Part shown: piece by piece, positions 44,072 through 55,411 of the stretch
How positions within the stretch are numbered: the stretch's first letter is position 1
Layout: each line of letters starts with the position of its first letter
NCBI GenBank assembly: GCA_946122785.1
Contig: CAMGYJ010000010.1
Coordinates: 8,097,467-8,161,466, forward strand
From: Linum tenue
Lineage: Eukaryota; Streptophyta; Magnoliopsida; Malpighiales; Linaceae
Reading direction: 5' to 3'
DNA length: 64,000 bases
The notes under the pieces: generated by a model
The model's database searches: none
Seen by the model: only the letters and a program-made list of their open reading frames with translations
What the model was told of the DNA's origin: nothing
Made by a program: the position numbers and the translations under genes

Positions 44072-45189
44072 ATGGATCCGAATGGCTTCTACAACATGTG
44101 GGGGTATCCACAACCACCCGAATGGGGGTACCTCGGAGCTTCATGGAGTGACCAAGAAGGTGGAAGCCAAGGAACCGAGTTATATGATCAACCTCCCTTC
44201 CAAGAACAAACATACCAATGGGGGTATCAAGAAGCTTCCCATACAAAGAAGGCTTACCTCCACAACCCGAGGAGAAATCCAAGTTGGAGTTGGCAATAGA
44301 ATCTTTCATGGGGAATTCCTCAAGACCACGTGCCACTCCACAACCGGAGCCAAAGACCAACTTGGAGCTCATGGTGGAGCAATTTGCTCGGGGTACCGAT
44401 GAAGAATGCGCCAATTCGGACCTTCCAATCCCCGACCCTATCGACTCATCCTTCCTATGAAAATTGGAGGAACTACTTCGACTCATGGAGAGGCTAGGAG
44501 GGCTTGTTGAGCAAGCATGTGCACAACTTGCTCACAATCGCCTCCTACCATTGGAAGGAAGAGAGGAGGTCAAAGAGGCAAGCCATGAGAACTTTGGAGG
44601 AATGAGCTCTGGCATGGATTTCCAACCCCTCCCTCCACCCGATTTGACACTTGAAGAGAAGGTGACACGAGCTTTTGCAAGCTATCGCCTCTTATCATTG
44701 GAGGAGAAAGAGGAGTTTGAAGGAGAAATCAATGACAACCGTGTGGAGCAAGAAGAACTCACCCCGGAGAGCTCCCGTGGTGAGGATAAACAAGAAGGTT
44801 GCATTGACGACTCTCATCACTTTCCCCTTCACGAGAGCAACTTTGAAGACCAAGTCACAAGTGTGAAGGAGCAAGATAATCCTTTTTATGATCTTGCATG
44901 GCATCTTGTCCTCCAAACCGTACTCGAAGACAAGAATGGGAAGGAGGAAGAAGTGGTTGAAGAGGAGGAAGATCTTGAGTGTTCCCATTGGGAGGAATCG
45001 AATTTTGATGAAGGAAGGGATGTCGAAGATGAAGTAGAAGGAGAAAATGGTGTCCAAGATGAGGACGAGGTCAAGGTGGATGAAGCATCCACGAGTTACA
45101 AGTGTTATGAAAGCTTTTCTCTCGACTTTGATGCGCTTATTGACAAGGACCCATTTACGGCTCTTTGCCAAGAATGGCCAAACTGTCGG
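44072..45189 (+). pseudogene. Element B ORF, unknown gag-like protein, frameshifted
   Basis: It begins MDPNGFYNMWGYPQPPEWGY, an N-terminus of the type seen in pol-less Tat-like derivatives. A frame change near 44200-44280 leads to KLELAIESFMGNSSRP and then, after a stop at 44458-44460, a 242-codon stretch (44464-45192). That stretch is very rich in Glu/Asp (EEEVVEEEEDLE) and ends DPFTALCQEWPNCR. No catalytic domain is visible. Near 45449 the motif AAGCGCTTGGTGGGAGGCAA resembles the sequence found near the end of the coding region in Athila/Tat elements. Function unknown. Confidence 0.6.
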
Positions 45190-47442
45190 TGATCCCTCTT
45201 GGTGTATGCGATGGTGTTAAATCGATGATGCATTATATGGTGTGGGGCAAAGAGAATAAGGAAGAAGGAAAGAAGAAGAGGTCTCGTGGGTGGAGCCTCA
45301 AAGCCACTCAAGTTCACGAGCCCTCAACCATGGATTCGTCCAAAGCTCGTGACTTGAGGCACCACCTCATCGACGAGAACCTCAACTTCAAGGAGGTTCT
45401 TGGGTGGACCAAAACTTGAGGAGCAATTGTTCGGCTCACGACGTTAAAGAAGCGCTTGGTGGGAGGCAACCTAACCATCAACGGTTTGCATCTCTTTTCC
45501 TTTCAATAAGACGATCATTGGAGTTCTTTTGGTGGTGTTTTGCCGTCTCCTTGCTCTTCCGGATCTCACCCGACCTCCGCTCCCGAACACCAACATTCAC
45601 CACTATCCGGTAACATCGTTCTACCTCCTTCTTTTACGCCATTAAGGGCAATGTTGAGCTTAAGTGTGTGTTTGTGGGGGGGAGGGTAGTCCATTATGCT
45701 TGTGTGTGTGAACGATTGGTGTGATTTTGAGTTCTTAGAGCATTGTTGCATGCCCAAAATTTTAAAATTTGAGGGCTCCAAGCATAGAAACTTCTACATT
45801 TGCATGATCATAGTGGCACCTTAGGCGATTTGTTTTGAATCTTGTGGGTATTGGCATTATCGATGGATGATAAGCTTGTGATTGTGTGCATCCTATTATG
45901 ATGATTGAGACTTGTATTAGGTTTGTGCATAGATGTTTGTGAATCGATAGATGTTTGTGAATCTATTTATCAGGTGTTTGTGAACCGATAGATGTTTTGA
46001 ATCGATTACTTGCTTTTCACAGTTGCCTATGCATCGAGTTTAGGGAATTAGATCGAATGATTAAGCACCTAGGTAGCCATGAGAGACTTGTGTCGTTCAT
46101 TTCGTTCTTGTGCGATAGATCCCCCTTTACATGATGCGTGGCATTCATGTTGTTGCTAGCGAGGAAGATGAAGGCATAGGATTAGCCCATGACCCAAAAT
46201 TTGACTTGTCCCCGTTGCATTATCCCCTAGTCAACCCTTTTGAGTCGTGTGTCTTAGGGTCATTCTCGTGTTAGGTAGCTCACGCTACTTGAGCTTGATT
46301 GATTTAGATAGAGCGAACATACTTTCTTCGTGTCTACACCGTTATCAAGTCACTCTTGTGTTTGGAAGCTCTGTTCATACCATTTGAGCTTAAATGAGGT
46401 TCCACATGAGTGATTTGTGTACGATTTTGCTAAGAATGTCAAGTGAGTGTGGAGGTAGGTCTTAAAAGTGAGCATTGTTCCTTAAGTTAAAAAAATTTGG
46501 CATGTGTATATAGCTCTCGTATAGCCCCCAAAGAAAAGAGAAAAGAAAAGCAAAAGAAGGAAAGAAAGAAAAATAACAATAAGAGGGAAAAGAAGAAAAG
46601 AGAGTGGCCACCAAAAATATAATAAATGTTGAACATGCTCTTAGAAGTGTTGCTTAGCCTGCAAACTTTCGGAACACTTACACGTTGTTTGCCTACCACA
46701 CTGTTATGCTTGAAATTTAATAGCAAATGTAGAAACAAAGATTGTTGTGAATGAGTTGGTGATTGGTTGTGTTTTGGAAGTGTGGTTTTTGGCTGTTGTT
46801 AGTGGTCATTGGTTGTTGAAGAAGGTTCTAGATCGAAGCTAAGGAACCTTGTACTGTGGTTCAAGGTTGAAGCTGTGGAACCTCATGAAATACGTGCCAC
46901 CACCCAAAAAGCCTTTTCCCCATGTCATAGACCCTAGCCAGTCATTTGTACCCGTGTATAAGACCTCAGGACAAGTTAGAAACGTCACCCATCATGTGAG
47001 CTCTAGCACTTAGAGGCTACCGTCATGGTAAAGGGACGTTAGGATTGAGCATGAATATGCACATCTTTTGCATAAAATGGTCATGGCCCCACTGGTCGAG
47101 AGTGAGCGATTCTTCATCATGTTTTGTTCATTTCTTTTACCCCAGTGAGGACCTAGGTTGCTCGAACGTTCCTATGATGTGATCTTCATGCATGAGTAAC
47201 TGTGATCGGTGAGTCGTCGAAGCATGTTGTGTGTTGGTTGATGATAATGTGAGAACTCTTCTTTTGTACGATCTTAATACAGTTGAATGTCGTTTGTGGT
47301 GGTTGCCAAGATTACTTTTTTTTGTCCATAGGTCGGTGTCAAATAACCGTTGTGATTCCTTTGTTTTGTGCCCTATGACATGCCTCAAAAAGTTTGTTGA
47401 ATTTTTTTTTTTGTAAGCTTACCTTGTTTTGTAAACATTCAA
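45190..47442 (+). other. Non-coding spacer of element B
   Basis: About 2.2 kb between the ORF end and the polypurine tract with no recognisable domain. A purine-rich tract (AAAGAAAAG words) lies at 46520-46610. Long spacers of this type are common in Athila/Tat derivatives. Confidence 0.5.
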
Positions 47443-47453
47443 GTGTGGGGGAG
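47443..47453 (+). other. Polypurine tract of element B
   Basis: GTGTGGGGGAG immediately before the 3' LTR start TGATTCGGGTCC. In Athila/Tat elements this purine run primes plus-strand synthesis. Confidence 0.8.
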
Positions 47454-48567
47454 TGATTCGGGTCCAAATGCACACATTCTACCCCTCATTTCTTGTCTGT
47501 TTTGCTTAGTAGATCACTATTCCTCGGCCTAGTTTACACTAGGTTGTGTTTGTTTTGTTACATTTCATGTCCTAGTATGCGTGGGAAGGTCGTAAGACCG
47601 TGAACTTTAGCTCCGGACCGTGAAGTGCTAGTGAAACGGCGAGTTTCTGGCCAAGATCACAGTCCATGCTTTGAGTTCACGGTCGTGAAATCAGACTATG
47701 AACAGCCTTCGATATAGGTATAAAAGGCAGCAACAGAAGGAAGACAAAGGGGGAGCTGGTTTTTGGAGAGGGATTCGATTCTCTTTCTAGGGTTTCAACC
47801 CAAAACACCAAAGGGGAGTTCTTGTGTGTGTGAGAGAGAGAGTGCTTGAGTGATCTTGGAGCTTTTGACATAGGAGGGAGAAAATCCCCTCAGAGCCCAT
47901 TATTGGCGTCTTCGAGTCACTCCTCACCCTATATCGTCCGAGTAATCCCCGAGGGAGTCGATTCCATCAATATCCTAAGATATAGGGTTGCCCTAGGTTG
48001 AATAGAGCCTACTTCATTCATCGATTTGTCATTTCGGGTCATTCCCGAGGGATTCTATCTCCTAACAGTAGAGTAACTGAGTTAGTCGAGCATTTGACCA
48101 AGGAGGAAACAACTCCTCACCCCATATCGTCCGAGCAATCCCCGAGGGAGTCGATTGGATCGATCTCCTATGATATAGTGGTGCCATAGGTTGAATAGGG
48201 CTCCTGCCCATCCATCGCTTCACTGTTCCGGGTCCGTCCCGGGGGAGTTCATCTCCTAACGGTAGGATAGTGGGTCGATCGAACTAGGAGGATACTCAAC
48301 ATCGATCCAAAGGTCGTAAATAGGGGGATTTAATCCAAGGAAGCTCCAAACCTTGTAAATAGATAGGTTAGTGGTTAGCCTAGGTTAGTTAGCTTAGTTT
48401 TCCTAATCACCACTCTAGGTTGTCTAGATAACAAATCCTAAACCTGAAGTAGGGTAAGCCTAGATCCCCATTGTATGATAAATTTTTATTGCTTTTTTGC
48501 CCTATGCTGCACCCGGTCGTCGATTTTACTTGTCCGTCGATTGGGATGTTGTAGTTAGATCAAGTCA
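47454..48567 (+). repeat. 3' LTR of element B, with two deletions
   Basis: It matches the 5' LTR from TGATTCGGGTCCAAATGCAC to the terminal AAGTCA. It lacks about 95 bp corresponding to 41039-41133 (break at GGTCG in both flanks) and about 250 bp corresponding to 41428-41676 (break at GAG). A TATA box TATAAAAG is at 47719-47726. Confidence 0.85.
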
Positions 48568-48665
48568 ATGCCTATAAATAGAAGGCCCTAACTCAGGATG
48601 CTAAATCGTAGTATGAGGTTTTCCCTAATTCGGCCTATGTAGGTGGCTCTATTGGCCAATGAATT
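48568..48665 (+). repeat. LTR3 continuation after element B
   Basis: It follows the 4-of-5 TSD of element B and contains TATAAATA (48573-48580), the promoter expected in the part of LTR3 missing from 40378-40899. Its end is unclear because a reversed LTR abuts it. Confidence 0.45.
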
Positions 48666-49565
48666 CCATCTTTTTAAAAGCCTCTTAAGAAGAAGAGGAT
48701 TTCCCTCTACCTGGGTCAAATTTGCATAATAGTGAGAAATGGAAAACACAACTCAACCTTCATGAAAATACCTCAGTAATTGCATTAAAACACAAATCAC
48801 ACACAAAACATTCAAGTCATACAACCTATCACATAGTTCTAGATAGGGTTTACAACACCCAAGTGAAAGAAGGGGACTACTCCATGCTAAGACTAGGGAA
48901 TACACAAAGGAGAAGAGAATAGACCATCTTGAGATGCTTGACTTCTTCCTTTGGTGTAGAGATACTCCTTGGTGGATGAGATTCCCAAATATTGAGGCTT
49001 GGATGAAACCCTAGCTTTCTTCTCCTCCTGTGTTCGTCACTCTCTCTAGAAATCTGAGGAAGTATATGCAATTCTCTCACTAGGCTCTCCCTTCTCTTTC
49101 AGCTTACTTCTCTTTATATACCCAGATCGAGCGCGTTTCATGATCCCAGCTCACGAAAGTGAACTCAAAGCCTGGACCGTGATCTTGAACAAAGATGGGT
49201 CGTTTCATTAATGCTCTTCAAGGACAGGGTCAGATTATCATGGTCGGGTGACCATGATCTCAATTAGGCCCCCGAGGCGTGCGAAAGTCTCTGGTCTCCT
49301 CGCTCTTCATGGTTTGGGCTCCTTTATCACGGTCTGGCTGACCGTGAAAACCTGGCTTCCACCGTGATCCTCAGCTGTTTCCTCCCTTCGATGTGTTTTT
49401 GCCCCTTTTCATCCAACTTTCTTTCCCGAGGCCAATTCCACCTGCTAGGATCTGAATTATACTAGAACAAGCACAACCTAGCGTAAAACCGACCCTCACG
49501 GAGTGAAAATGCCTCAAACATCCGAAGAATATGGGGATAAAATGTGTACAATTGGACCCAAATCA
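48666..49565 (-). repeat. Athila/Tat-type LTR fragment (family of LTR A), reversed
   Basis: Read on the minus strand it starts TGATTTGGGTCCAATTGTAC at 49565 and follows LTR A (29787-31209) through the TTTTACGCTAGGTTGTG, ACCGTGA cluster and TATA (49113-49120) regions. It fades out near 48670, so roughly the last 500 bp of the LTR are missing. Confidence 0.65.
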
Positions 49566-50350
49566 GGTTCACAATCATTCATGCACATGACCCGTGAATA
49601 ATCTATAAGCTAGGATTCATCTTCCTTAAACAACCTTAGGGATTCAAGTCTTAAAGAGAGAGAAAGAGAGAAAAAAAATACAAACTAAAAATATGCTTCT
49701 CCTTGATTTGCACATTTTCTTTGATCCTTGGATGGTTTGATCTTCTCCCAAACTCTCCCAATATGTTTCTCTCTCTAAAATTGACCCAAGAACCCTAATT
49801 TCTCACTCTAGGTTGCATGTCCCTTGTGAAGTGCAGAAAAAGGGGGTATTTAATTATTTATATTTAATCTACAGCAGATGATGTCCTCCCGATGGTCACT
49901 GGCATGCCACGACGTTGACTTGGTTGTGACCAAAACGTGACCTGGCCTTGATCGCCAAAATGGCACCGAATCAGTTGAGATCTTTTTTGCAATAAAAAAG
50001 CCCCTTGGCCGCGAGTCGGGTGTCCAGACCTTCTGCCCTCTTGTTGGTTGCTTGCTAAAGTTCGCTACTACTGTTCAAGGCTGCGAACATGGTCACTCCT
50101 TGGTCAAGGCCGTGATAGGGCCATGACCTGTACTATTTCTCCCCTTTCTTGCTCCTATGCAATGCAAGCGTGGCCGGATGAACTCAAAAACGATTACCTA
50201 TAAATGGTAAATGAATATAAGACCTACAATTTTATCACAAACGCCAAGAAAGCATAAAATACGAGCTTGAGATGTGGCCTAGACATGATGATTTAGCATG
50301 CAAACATCTCGAAAATGAGGGCTAAATAACATATATTTTAGGTGTTATCA
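49566..50350 (-). repeat. Athila-like LTR fragment (family of LTR3), reversed
   Basis: On the minus strand it starts TGATAACACCTAAAATATAT at 50350 and contains GTCATGGCCCTATCACGGCC. Its distal part is replaced by the LTR fragment ending at 49565, which may have inserted into it. The first 20 bases resemble LTR3 at 40378. Confidence 0.55.
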
Positions 50351-51379
50351 GCCGCACTTTATTTTTAAGAATAACTAATATACTTACTTTATACCTTCCT
50401 ATATAATCAAGCACATATTTGTGATTGTGAGGGTTATTAAAATCCCTTGTATTCAAAACATGTATACCATTTAAACGGAAGGGCTCTATCCCTTCCTTTT
50501 CATGCATTAGTGCATTACTATCACCAACATCCTTAGACATATCATGTGTTAGAGTTTGCAGACTTACCACTCTCCCCTTTCACACCCAACATGAAAGGAG
50601 CCATCGATGATTGAGACACTCGAACTTCAACAGCATGGCCTTAGAAATGGATTTTCCCAAGAGCTAACAACCCAGTTTGGAGGTGGAGGTCATAAGAAAT
50701 GGCCAACGGGGGTATTTTCCCATCTCTTCACCCCTTCATCACAGACCTCTTATGGGATCTGAAGTACACCGTCAACAACCACAAGTTCAACGTAAGAAAG
50801 TCAATTATCAACTGCAATTATAAAAAGAGAGTTCCATCGGCTACCGTCGACGATGAAGCATGGAAGGGTCGCGTTGACAACGCCCATATCCCTAGATCTC
50901 ATAGAGAGCTTTAGAGAGAAAATAAGACAGGGAAAGAGAATGTATCACAAAGTAATTTGTATATATTTTGATAGCTCTATTCTCAAATTTTACAGAGAAA
51001 TGATTTTTTCCCCTCGTAGATCTTATGATCTTGTTCAAATTGAACAAAACCAAAACTAATTTAAATTGGTAAATAGGTCCAATATAAAACTCTTCCTATT
51101 TGTAGTATGACAAAACCATATCTAATGATTGTAAATTGAGTAAGGGAGATCTAGTGGTCCATATAATAAAAGAGTATGGAGGGAAATAAGTGATTTAAGA
51201 GAGAGCTTATTAGATTTTTTGGGGCTCATGTGAATCTCTAGGCGGCAGTTAATGTACTTTTCAATTCTCATACCAATCTTGAACGGATGATATGTCATTC
51301 ATTTTAAATCGGATTTCAAAAATATTTGTGCAGAAATATCATATATTTTGTGCTCTAGAAGGTTATATCAATTTTGATT
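50351..51379. other. Unassigned; possible exon-like stretch
   Basis: A minus-strand frame of 82 codons (50570-50322, MVSLQTLTHDMSKDVGDSNA) partly overlaps the LTR start, and a donor-like GAGTG|GTAAGT site lies at about 50563-50575. No family is recognised. The rest is AT-rich. Confidence 0.25.
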
Positions 51380-51389
51380 TTTTTTTGAA

Positions 51390-52810
51390 CAAACAATTTG
51401 TAGGTCATCGTAACACTATCACATAATGATATTATCACTGATAATGATAACATATCATATTTGTATAATGCTAATATGATAGTGATATGGTGTTATGATA
51501 GTTTTTTTTAAGATGAGTTCATTAAGACAACAACTGGGCCAGACCCATAAAGGAAATGTACAAGCGAAACATAGCAACAAGGAAAAGAGAACCTCATACA
51601 AAATAGCCCAAAGAAAAACTTGGAAGCCCAATAGGGACTAAGCCCAGGACCAAAACATGACGAGCCCCTCCCAAACCCTAGCCGCTAGCACCCCTCTGTC
51701 GTACTCTAACTGCAGCGGCCGAGATCCACCACCGCAACCGAATCGGCACCACCACCTACCAAGCGAGCACCACCACGAGCCCATCACACGATCGGGAACC
51801 CACCAAACCCAAAAATGTGAGATGAGGAGAAAACCACCTCAGACCAACACATCCGAGCCGGTCGTCGAAAGCCTCCCGCCGACCACCCCCAAGTGAAACC
51901 GACGAATCAAACTTGACAGCCAGGGGAGGAGGCAGAGAGTTAGAATACACCAGTCTTCATGCTCACCCATCCGGATCCACGCCAATGGCTGCATCTCCGA
52001 TTTGCCAAGATCTGCAAGGCAAAACAAAGAGGTAGACCAAAGGTGAGGAGAGGAGAAGACTAGTCGGATTTGACAGATCCGACCTCCATCGCTTCTTGAA
52101 CGGGGGTGCATCTCCATATCTGGAAACCAGATCGGAGGAAAAAATCTTCAACCCACAGCGGGGGACCAAAGAACCCCTCAAAGGAAGATGAACTAAACCA
52201 CAAAGGGCGAAAGAAAGGTCACAGCCTAACCGACAAAACTAGAAAAAAAGCGCTAAAAGGAAGCAAAGAAAACAACAAACTGAGAAAGAAGGGAGAAAGG
52301 AAAAGAGGCGGTGGAAGAGGAAGGGAAATTAAGGAGGGCGCTGCCGATCATCGGAGGAGCTCCTACAGCAGTCGCATGGTCGTCTGGATAAAAAAGGTTC
52401 GCAACCTAGAGAGAGGGCAGAGGAAAAGGTAGAAGTGAGAGCTGACTTAATTAATTATTCCTGCGGTGTTATGATAGTGGTATGGTATTGGTATGATGTT
52501 TTATGTTTGACAAAATAGTTTGACGACATCATATCATTGTCATATCTAAATATTATCACTATGATATAATGATAACACCATGATATGATGTTTGTATAAG
52601 GTATGTTAAAAAAGAATTTGATAAAACATGTCATGTCATATCATGATATTACCACTATAATTATCATGATATGATAGTGATATGATGCACATGTGTCTTT
52701 CATAATATTGATAAGATCATCATATGACAGTGAATACTACAACCAATACATGTTTTAAATAACTAATTTATTTTTGTTCAAAACATAGCAAAATAGATAT
52801 CATTGGGTAG
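51390..52810 (-). repeat. Dispersed ATGATATGAT repeat, copy 2, split by a LINE
   Basis: Degenerate ATGATATGAT/ATCATATCA words fill 51400-51500 and 52465-52735. The right end (52755-52812) carries TTCAAAACATAGCAAAATAG then GATATCATTG and GTAGATC, the inverse of 10862-10910. The two copies therefore belong to one family. The ends are not defined. Confidence 0.6.
51502..52464 (-). mobile_element. LINE-type 3'-end insertion with perfect TSD, reversed
   Basis: A 13-bp TSD GGTGTTATGATAG flanks it (51489-51501 and 52465-52477). The T run at 51502-51509 is the poly(A) tail of a minus-strand insertion, preceded on that strand by GTCTTAATGAACTCATCTT. No RT or RNase H domain is recognised, so it is a heavily 5'-truncated LINE or a non-autonomous relative. 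Confidence 0.8.
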
Positions 52811-52889
52811 ATCTTGAACTCATTCAACATATGTTGGCTCATCACTAGCTGAGAGGGTTTCTCTCTCTACCTTTCCCTTTCCTCTTGCC

Positions 52890-53755
52890 TCTCTCTAGAC
52901 TTAGTTTTGAAATTCAAAGGGTTGCCGTCGGTTGAAACCGGCGGTGGCCCAAGCCCCTTTTTTCTTCCCTTTGCCTTTGTTTCTTTTCGTTTTTTGGATC
53001 ATCTTTTTTGCCGTTGCTGCATGTTGTTTTCCATTCTGGATTTTCTCCCATCCTTGTGATGATGATTTCTCCTTTCTCTTTGTTGAGAAGCATTTTGGCT
53101 CCCACCTTGCTGGTTTCCAGATCTCGTGTGGATGATTCTCTGGTTGATGTTTGAGGGAGCCGATCTTCGGTTCGCTTTCTCCTCTCTGTTCTTCTATCTA
53201 CCTCCATTTGCTTCATCCAAACCTGGGGATGATTCGGAGATGCATGGACCGTTTGTAGTCTAGGATAGACTTTCGGGGAGCTTGAGAGCAGGGAAGTCTT
53301 GTCTGTGGTGGATTGATGCTGTTTTGCTCAAAGCAGTGGAGTTTCAGAAGCCACTTCTCTGTCCATTTTGTTGTTGCAGGTGTTTCTTGGAGTTGTTCCG
53401 GTTTTGGTCCTCCCCAACCTTTCTTGTGGTTGGTTTCCTCCTTCTGGTGCCGTCCCATCCTCCCGGTTGTTTCCTTCTCCGGCGGTGGAAGGCTGTCTTG
53501 GTTTGGGGTGGCGGCGGCAAGCGTTTGGAGTGGGGATGTAATCGGCAGCCACTACTCAATGATTGGGCTGACTGAGTTAGGGTTTCTAGCAGTAGGCTTT
53601 GGGGGTCCAAATGTTCGGATCAGGATTTGGGCCTCGTCTGGGTTTTGGGCTTTCATAAGCTTATGTTTAGATTTCTTGCTCAGTGGTCTTTCTTCCTTCC
53701 TTTCTGTTGTTGCTACAACTATGTACACCTTGTTTCGTATTAATGAAAGGACCTT
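52890..53755 (+). mobile_element. LINE 3' region, plus orientation
   Basis: The T/G-rich 3' UTR-like sequence ends GTTTCGTATTAATGAAAGG, like the tail region of many plant LINEs. Frames up to 155 codons are open here but have no domain. The 5' limit is vague, and the tail abuts the poly(T) of a reversed LINE. Confidence 0.5.
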
Positions 53756-54530
53756 TTTTTTTTTCAAATTCAGTAGTTGAAACGAAAGTCACAGAGAGGA
53801 AAAAAGAAAAGCGCGAGAGTCGACCAATAGTCGAACTCTCGATGAGAGGGCCTTTTATGCCACATGATGGGCAGCCCTAATGAGTTGCCGAGAAACAAAA
53901 CACTAAGAAACTCGAAGCTAAGCTCCTAGCATCCTCCAAAATAGCTCCATCTCGATCATGATGCAAATCACCTCCAACCATCCGCCAAATCAAGAGTTGA
54001 GAGTCCCCATGAAAATTAACACAAGAAAGGAATGAGTTAGACACCACTCTAAGGCATCACATAAAGCTAAACATTCCATTATAAATGGATCCTGGATCCG
54101 ATCATAATATTCTCCAAAGGAAAACAGAACATTACCTATCTCAAGAGAGCCTACAAAGTCGATACTACCTCCTTGACCACGCTTGACCGCACCATCAAAC
54201 CATACATTGATTATGGCCAAGGAGTCTGCCGATGAAAGGGTATGGTTTGCCACAAGATGAGCAGCCCTATGAGAAGCTACCGAAACCGCAACCTTTTCTT
54301 TGAGAAAGCCATAAAGCATCATCAGCAGCCAGAAGTGACCTGCAAAACAAGAAAACTAATAGGCAATCCAAAAGGATCTTGGGGCCGCCGTTTGATCATC
54401 CTCACGATAAACTCCACCATATTGATATGCTCCACAACGGAGAGGGCCATCACCGGCAGAACACAATGCCGTAGGCCATTATCGTCCAGTAAGCACGAAA
54501 CAAACTTCTCGTCCTACTCATAAAGATGAG
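53756..54530 (-). pseudogene. LINE RNase H fragment with poly(A) tail, reversed
   Basis: On the minus strand, VWFDGAVKRGQGGSIDFVGS and PFIMECLALCDALEWCLTHS are the RNase H (RVT_3) motifs with the first Asp and the Glu. The third acidic position, GDS in the relative at 57200, reads GTL here, so the active site is lost. The frame then breaks and continues to RVRLLVDSRA. The T run at 53756-53768 is the poly(A) tail. The tail region matches that of the F-box-carrying insertion at 2569-3864. Confidence 0.75.
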
Positions 54531-55159
54531 ATAAACTTTTTCTTTTTTAGAAGACAATTTTTGAAAAATAAGTCATAGTTATAGAGAATAGGAATGAAAA
54601 GCTTTGGAAAAAAAAAAGATGGATAATTAGCAACGAAAATAAAAAAATAAATAATAGTAATAATTAGTAAAGGATGGAGAACTTATCTGAATAATGGTAA
54701 TAATAAATAATAGTAATGATAAATGATAAAGAGACCTAAACGAAAAAGCGAATAGATAAAAATAATAAAAGGAAGAGAACTAGTGCTAAATAAACACAAA
54801 GACAATAATTAAAAATTATTATGAGTAGTAACCGAAAGGAAACGATTGGAATACTTACCTGTAAGTTGTACCCGCAAGAGATAGAGTAAAATAATAATCA
54901 TCATCATGAAAAACAAAACGGAAAAGTAGAGGAAACAGGAAAGGTGAAGGACTAATAAACATAAGCAATTAATAAAAAAATTAAATAATTTTACCGGACC
55001 TATAACCCACAGAACAAAATTAATGATGGCAAACTAATAAAAATAACATAAACGTATGAACTTCCCTGATCCAGTCGTCCGTCGCCTCTGGCGGAGAATT
55101 TGGATTAACGGCGATGAAAGACAAAAACGTTCAATTATCCTCGCCGCCGGCCTTCCATC
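54531..55159. other. AT-rich spacer, nothing recognised
   Basis: Purine-rich AT sequence with AATAATAGTAATAATA-type low complexity at 54640-54730. No gene, no clear repeat ends. Confidence 0.4.
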
Positions 55160-55411
55160 TCCTAGTTTCAAGTTCTCGCTACGTGGATTAGGATCTTGCT
55201 GCACGCTCGCCGTCGTGGCGGCGATGGTGCGCATGAGGGCTAGCACCTCGGACTCCCTGACGCGGCGGAGGGTCTGGACGCGCTTGGCGGTGAGGAGGTG
55301 GAGGGTGGCGATGCGTCGGAACTGGCGCCAGTAGTCGCCGTAAGGGGAGTGGATGAGGTTGATGCCGCCGGCCATGATCTTGGCCTGGTGCGGGTGGAAG
55401 GGCCGCTGTGC
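55160..55411 (-). pseudogene. Cytochrome P450 fragment (C-helix region)
   Basis: The minus-strand frame reads QRPFHPHQAKIMAGGINLIH, then SPYGDYWRQFRRIA, LLTAKRVQTLRRVRESEV. This is the segment of plant microsomal P450s around helix C, including the WxxxR heme-contact motif (WRQFR), best matching CYP71-type enzymes. Only about 80 residues survive; no I-helix, ExxR or heme-binding Cys region is present. It is GC-rich compared with its flanks, and a stop precedes it. Confidence 0.75.

Larger units (their letters stand above)
40900..48567 (+). mobile_element. Athila/Tat-like element B without pol (LARD-like)
   Basis: The order is 5' LTR 40900-42380, degenerate primer-binding site, leader with a solo LTR of another family (42526-44059), one gag-like or unknown ORF (44072-45189), about 2 kb of non-coding spacer, polypurine tract 47443-47453 and 3' LTR 47454-48567. 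The flanks ATGCT (40895-40899) and ATGCC (48568-48572) agree at 4 of 5 and are taken as the TSD. No protease, RT, RNase H or integrase is present, as in large retrotransposon derivatives. It is nested in LTR3. Confidence 0.8.

Noticed and set aside
44695..45171. 158-codon minus-strand frame
   Set aside because: Shadow of the acidic ORF on the plus strand; long runs of Leu and Phe reflect GAA/GAG codons read in reverse.
53282..53780. 97- and 155-codon frames, one very rich in Phe, Ser and Trp
   Set aside because: They lie in the 3' UTR-like region of a LINE and show only low-complexity composition.
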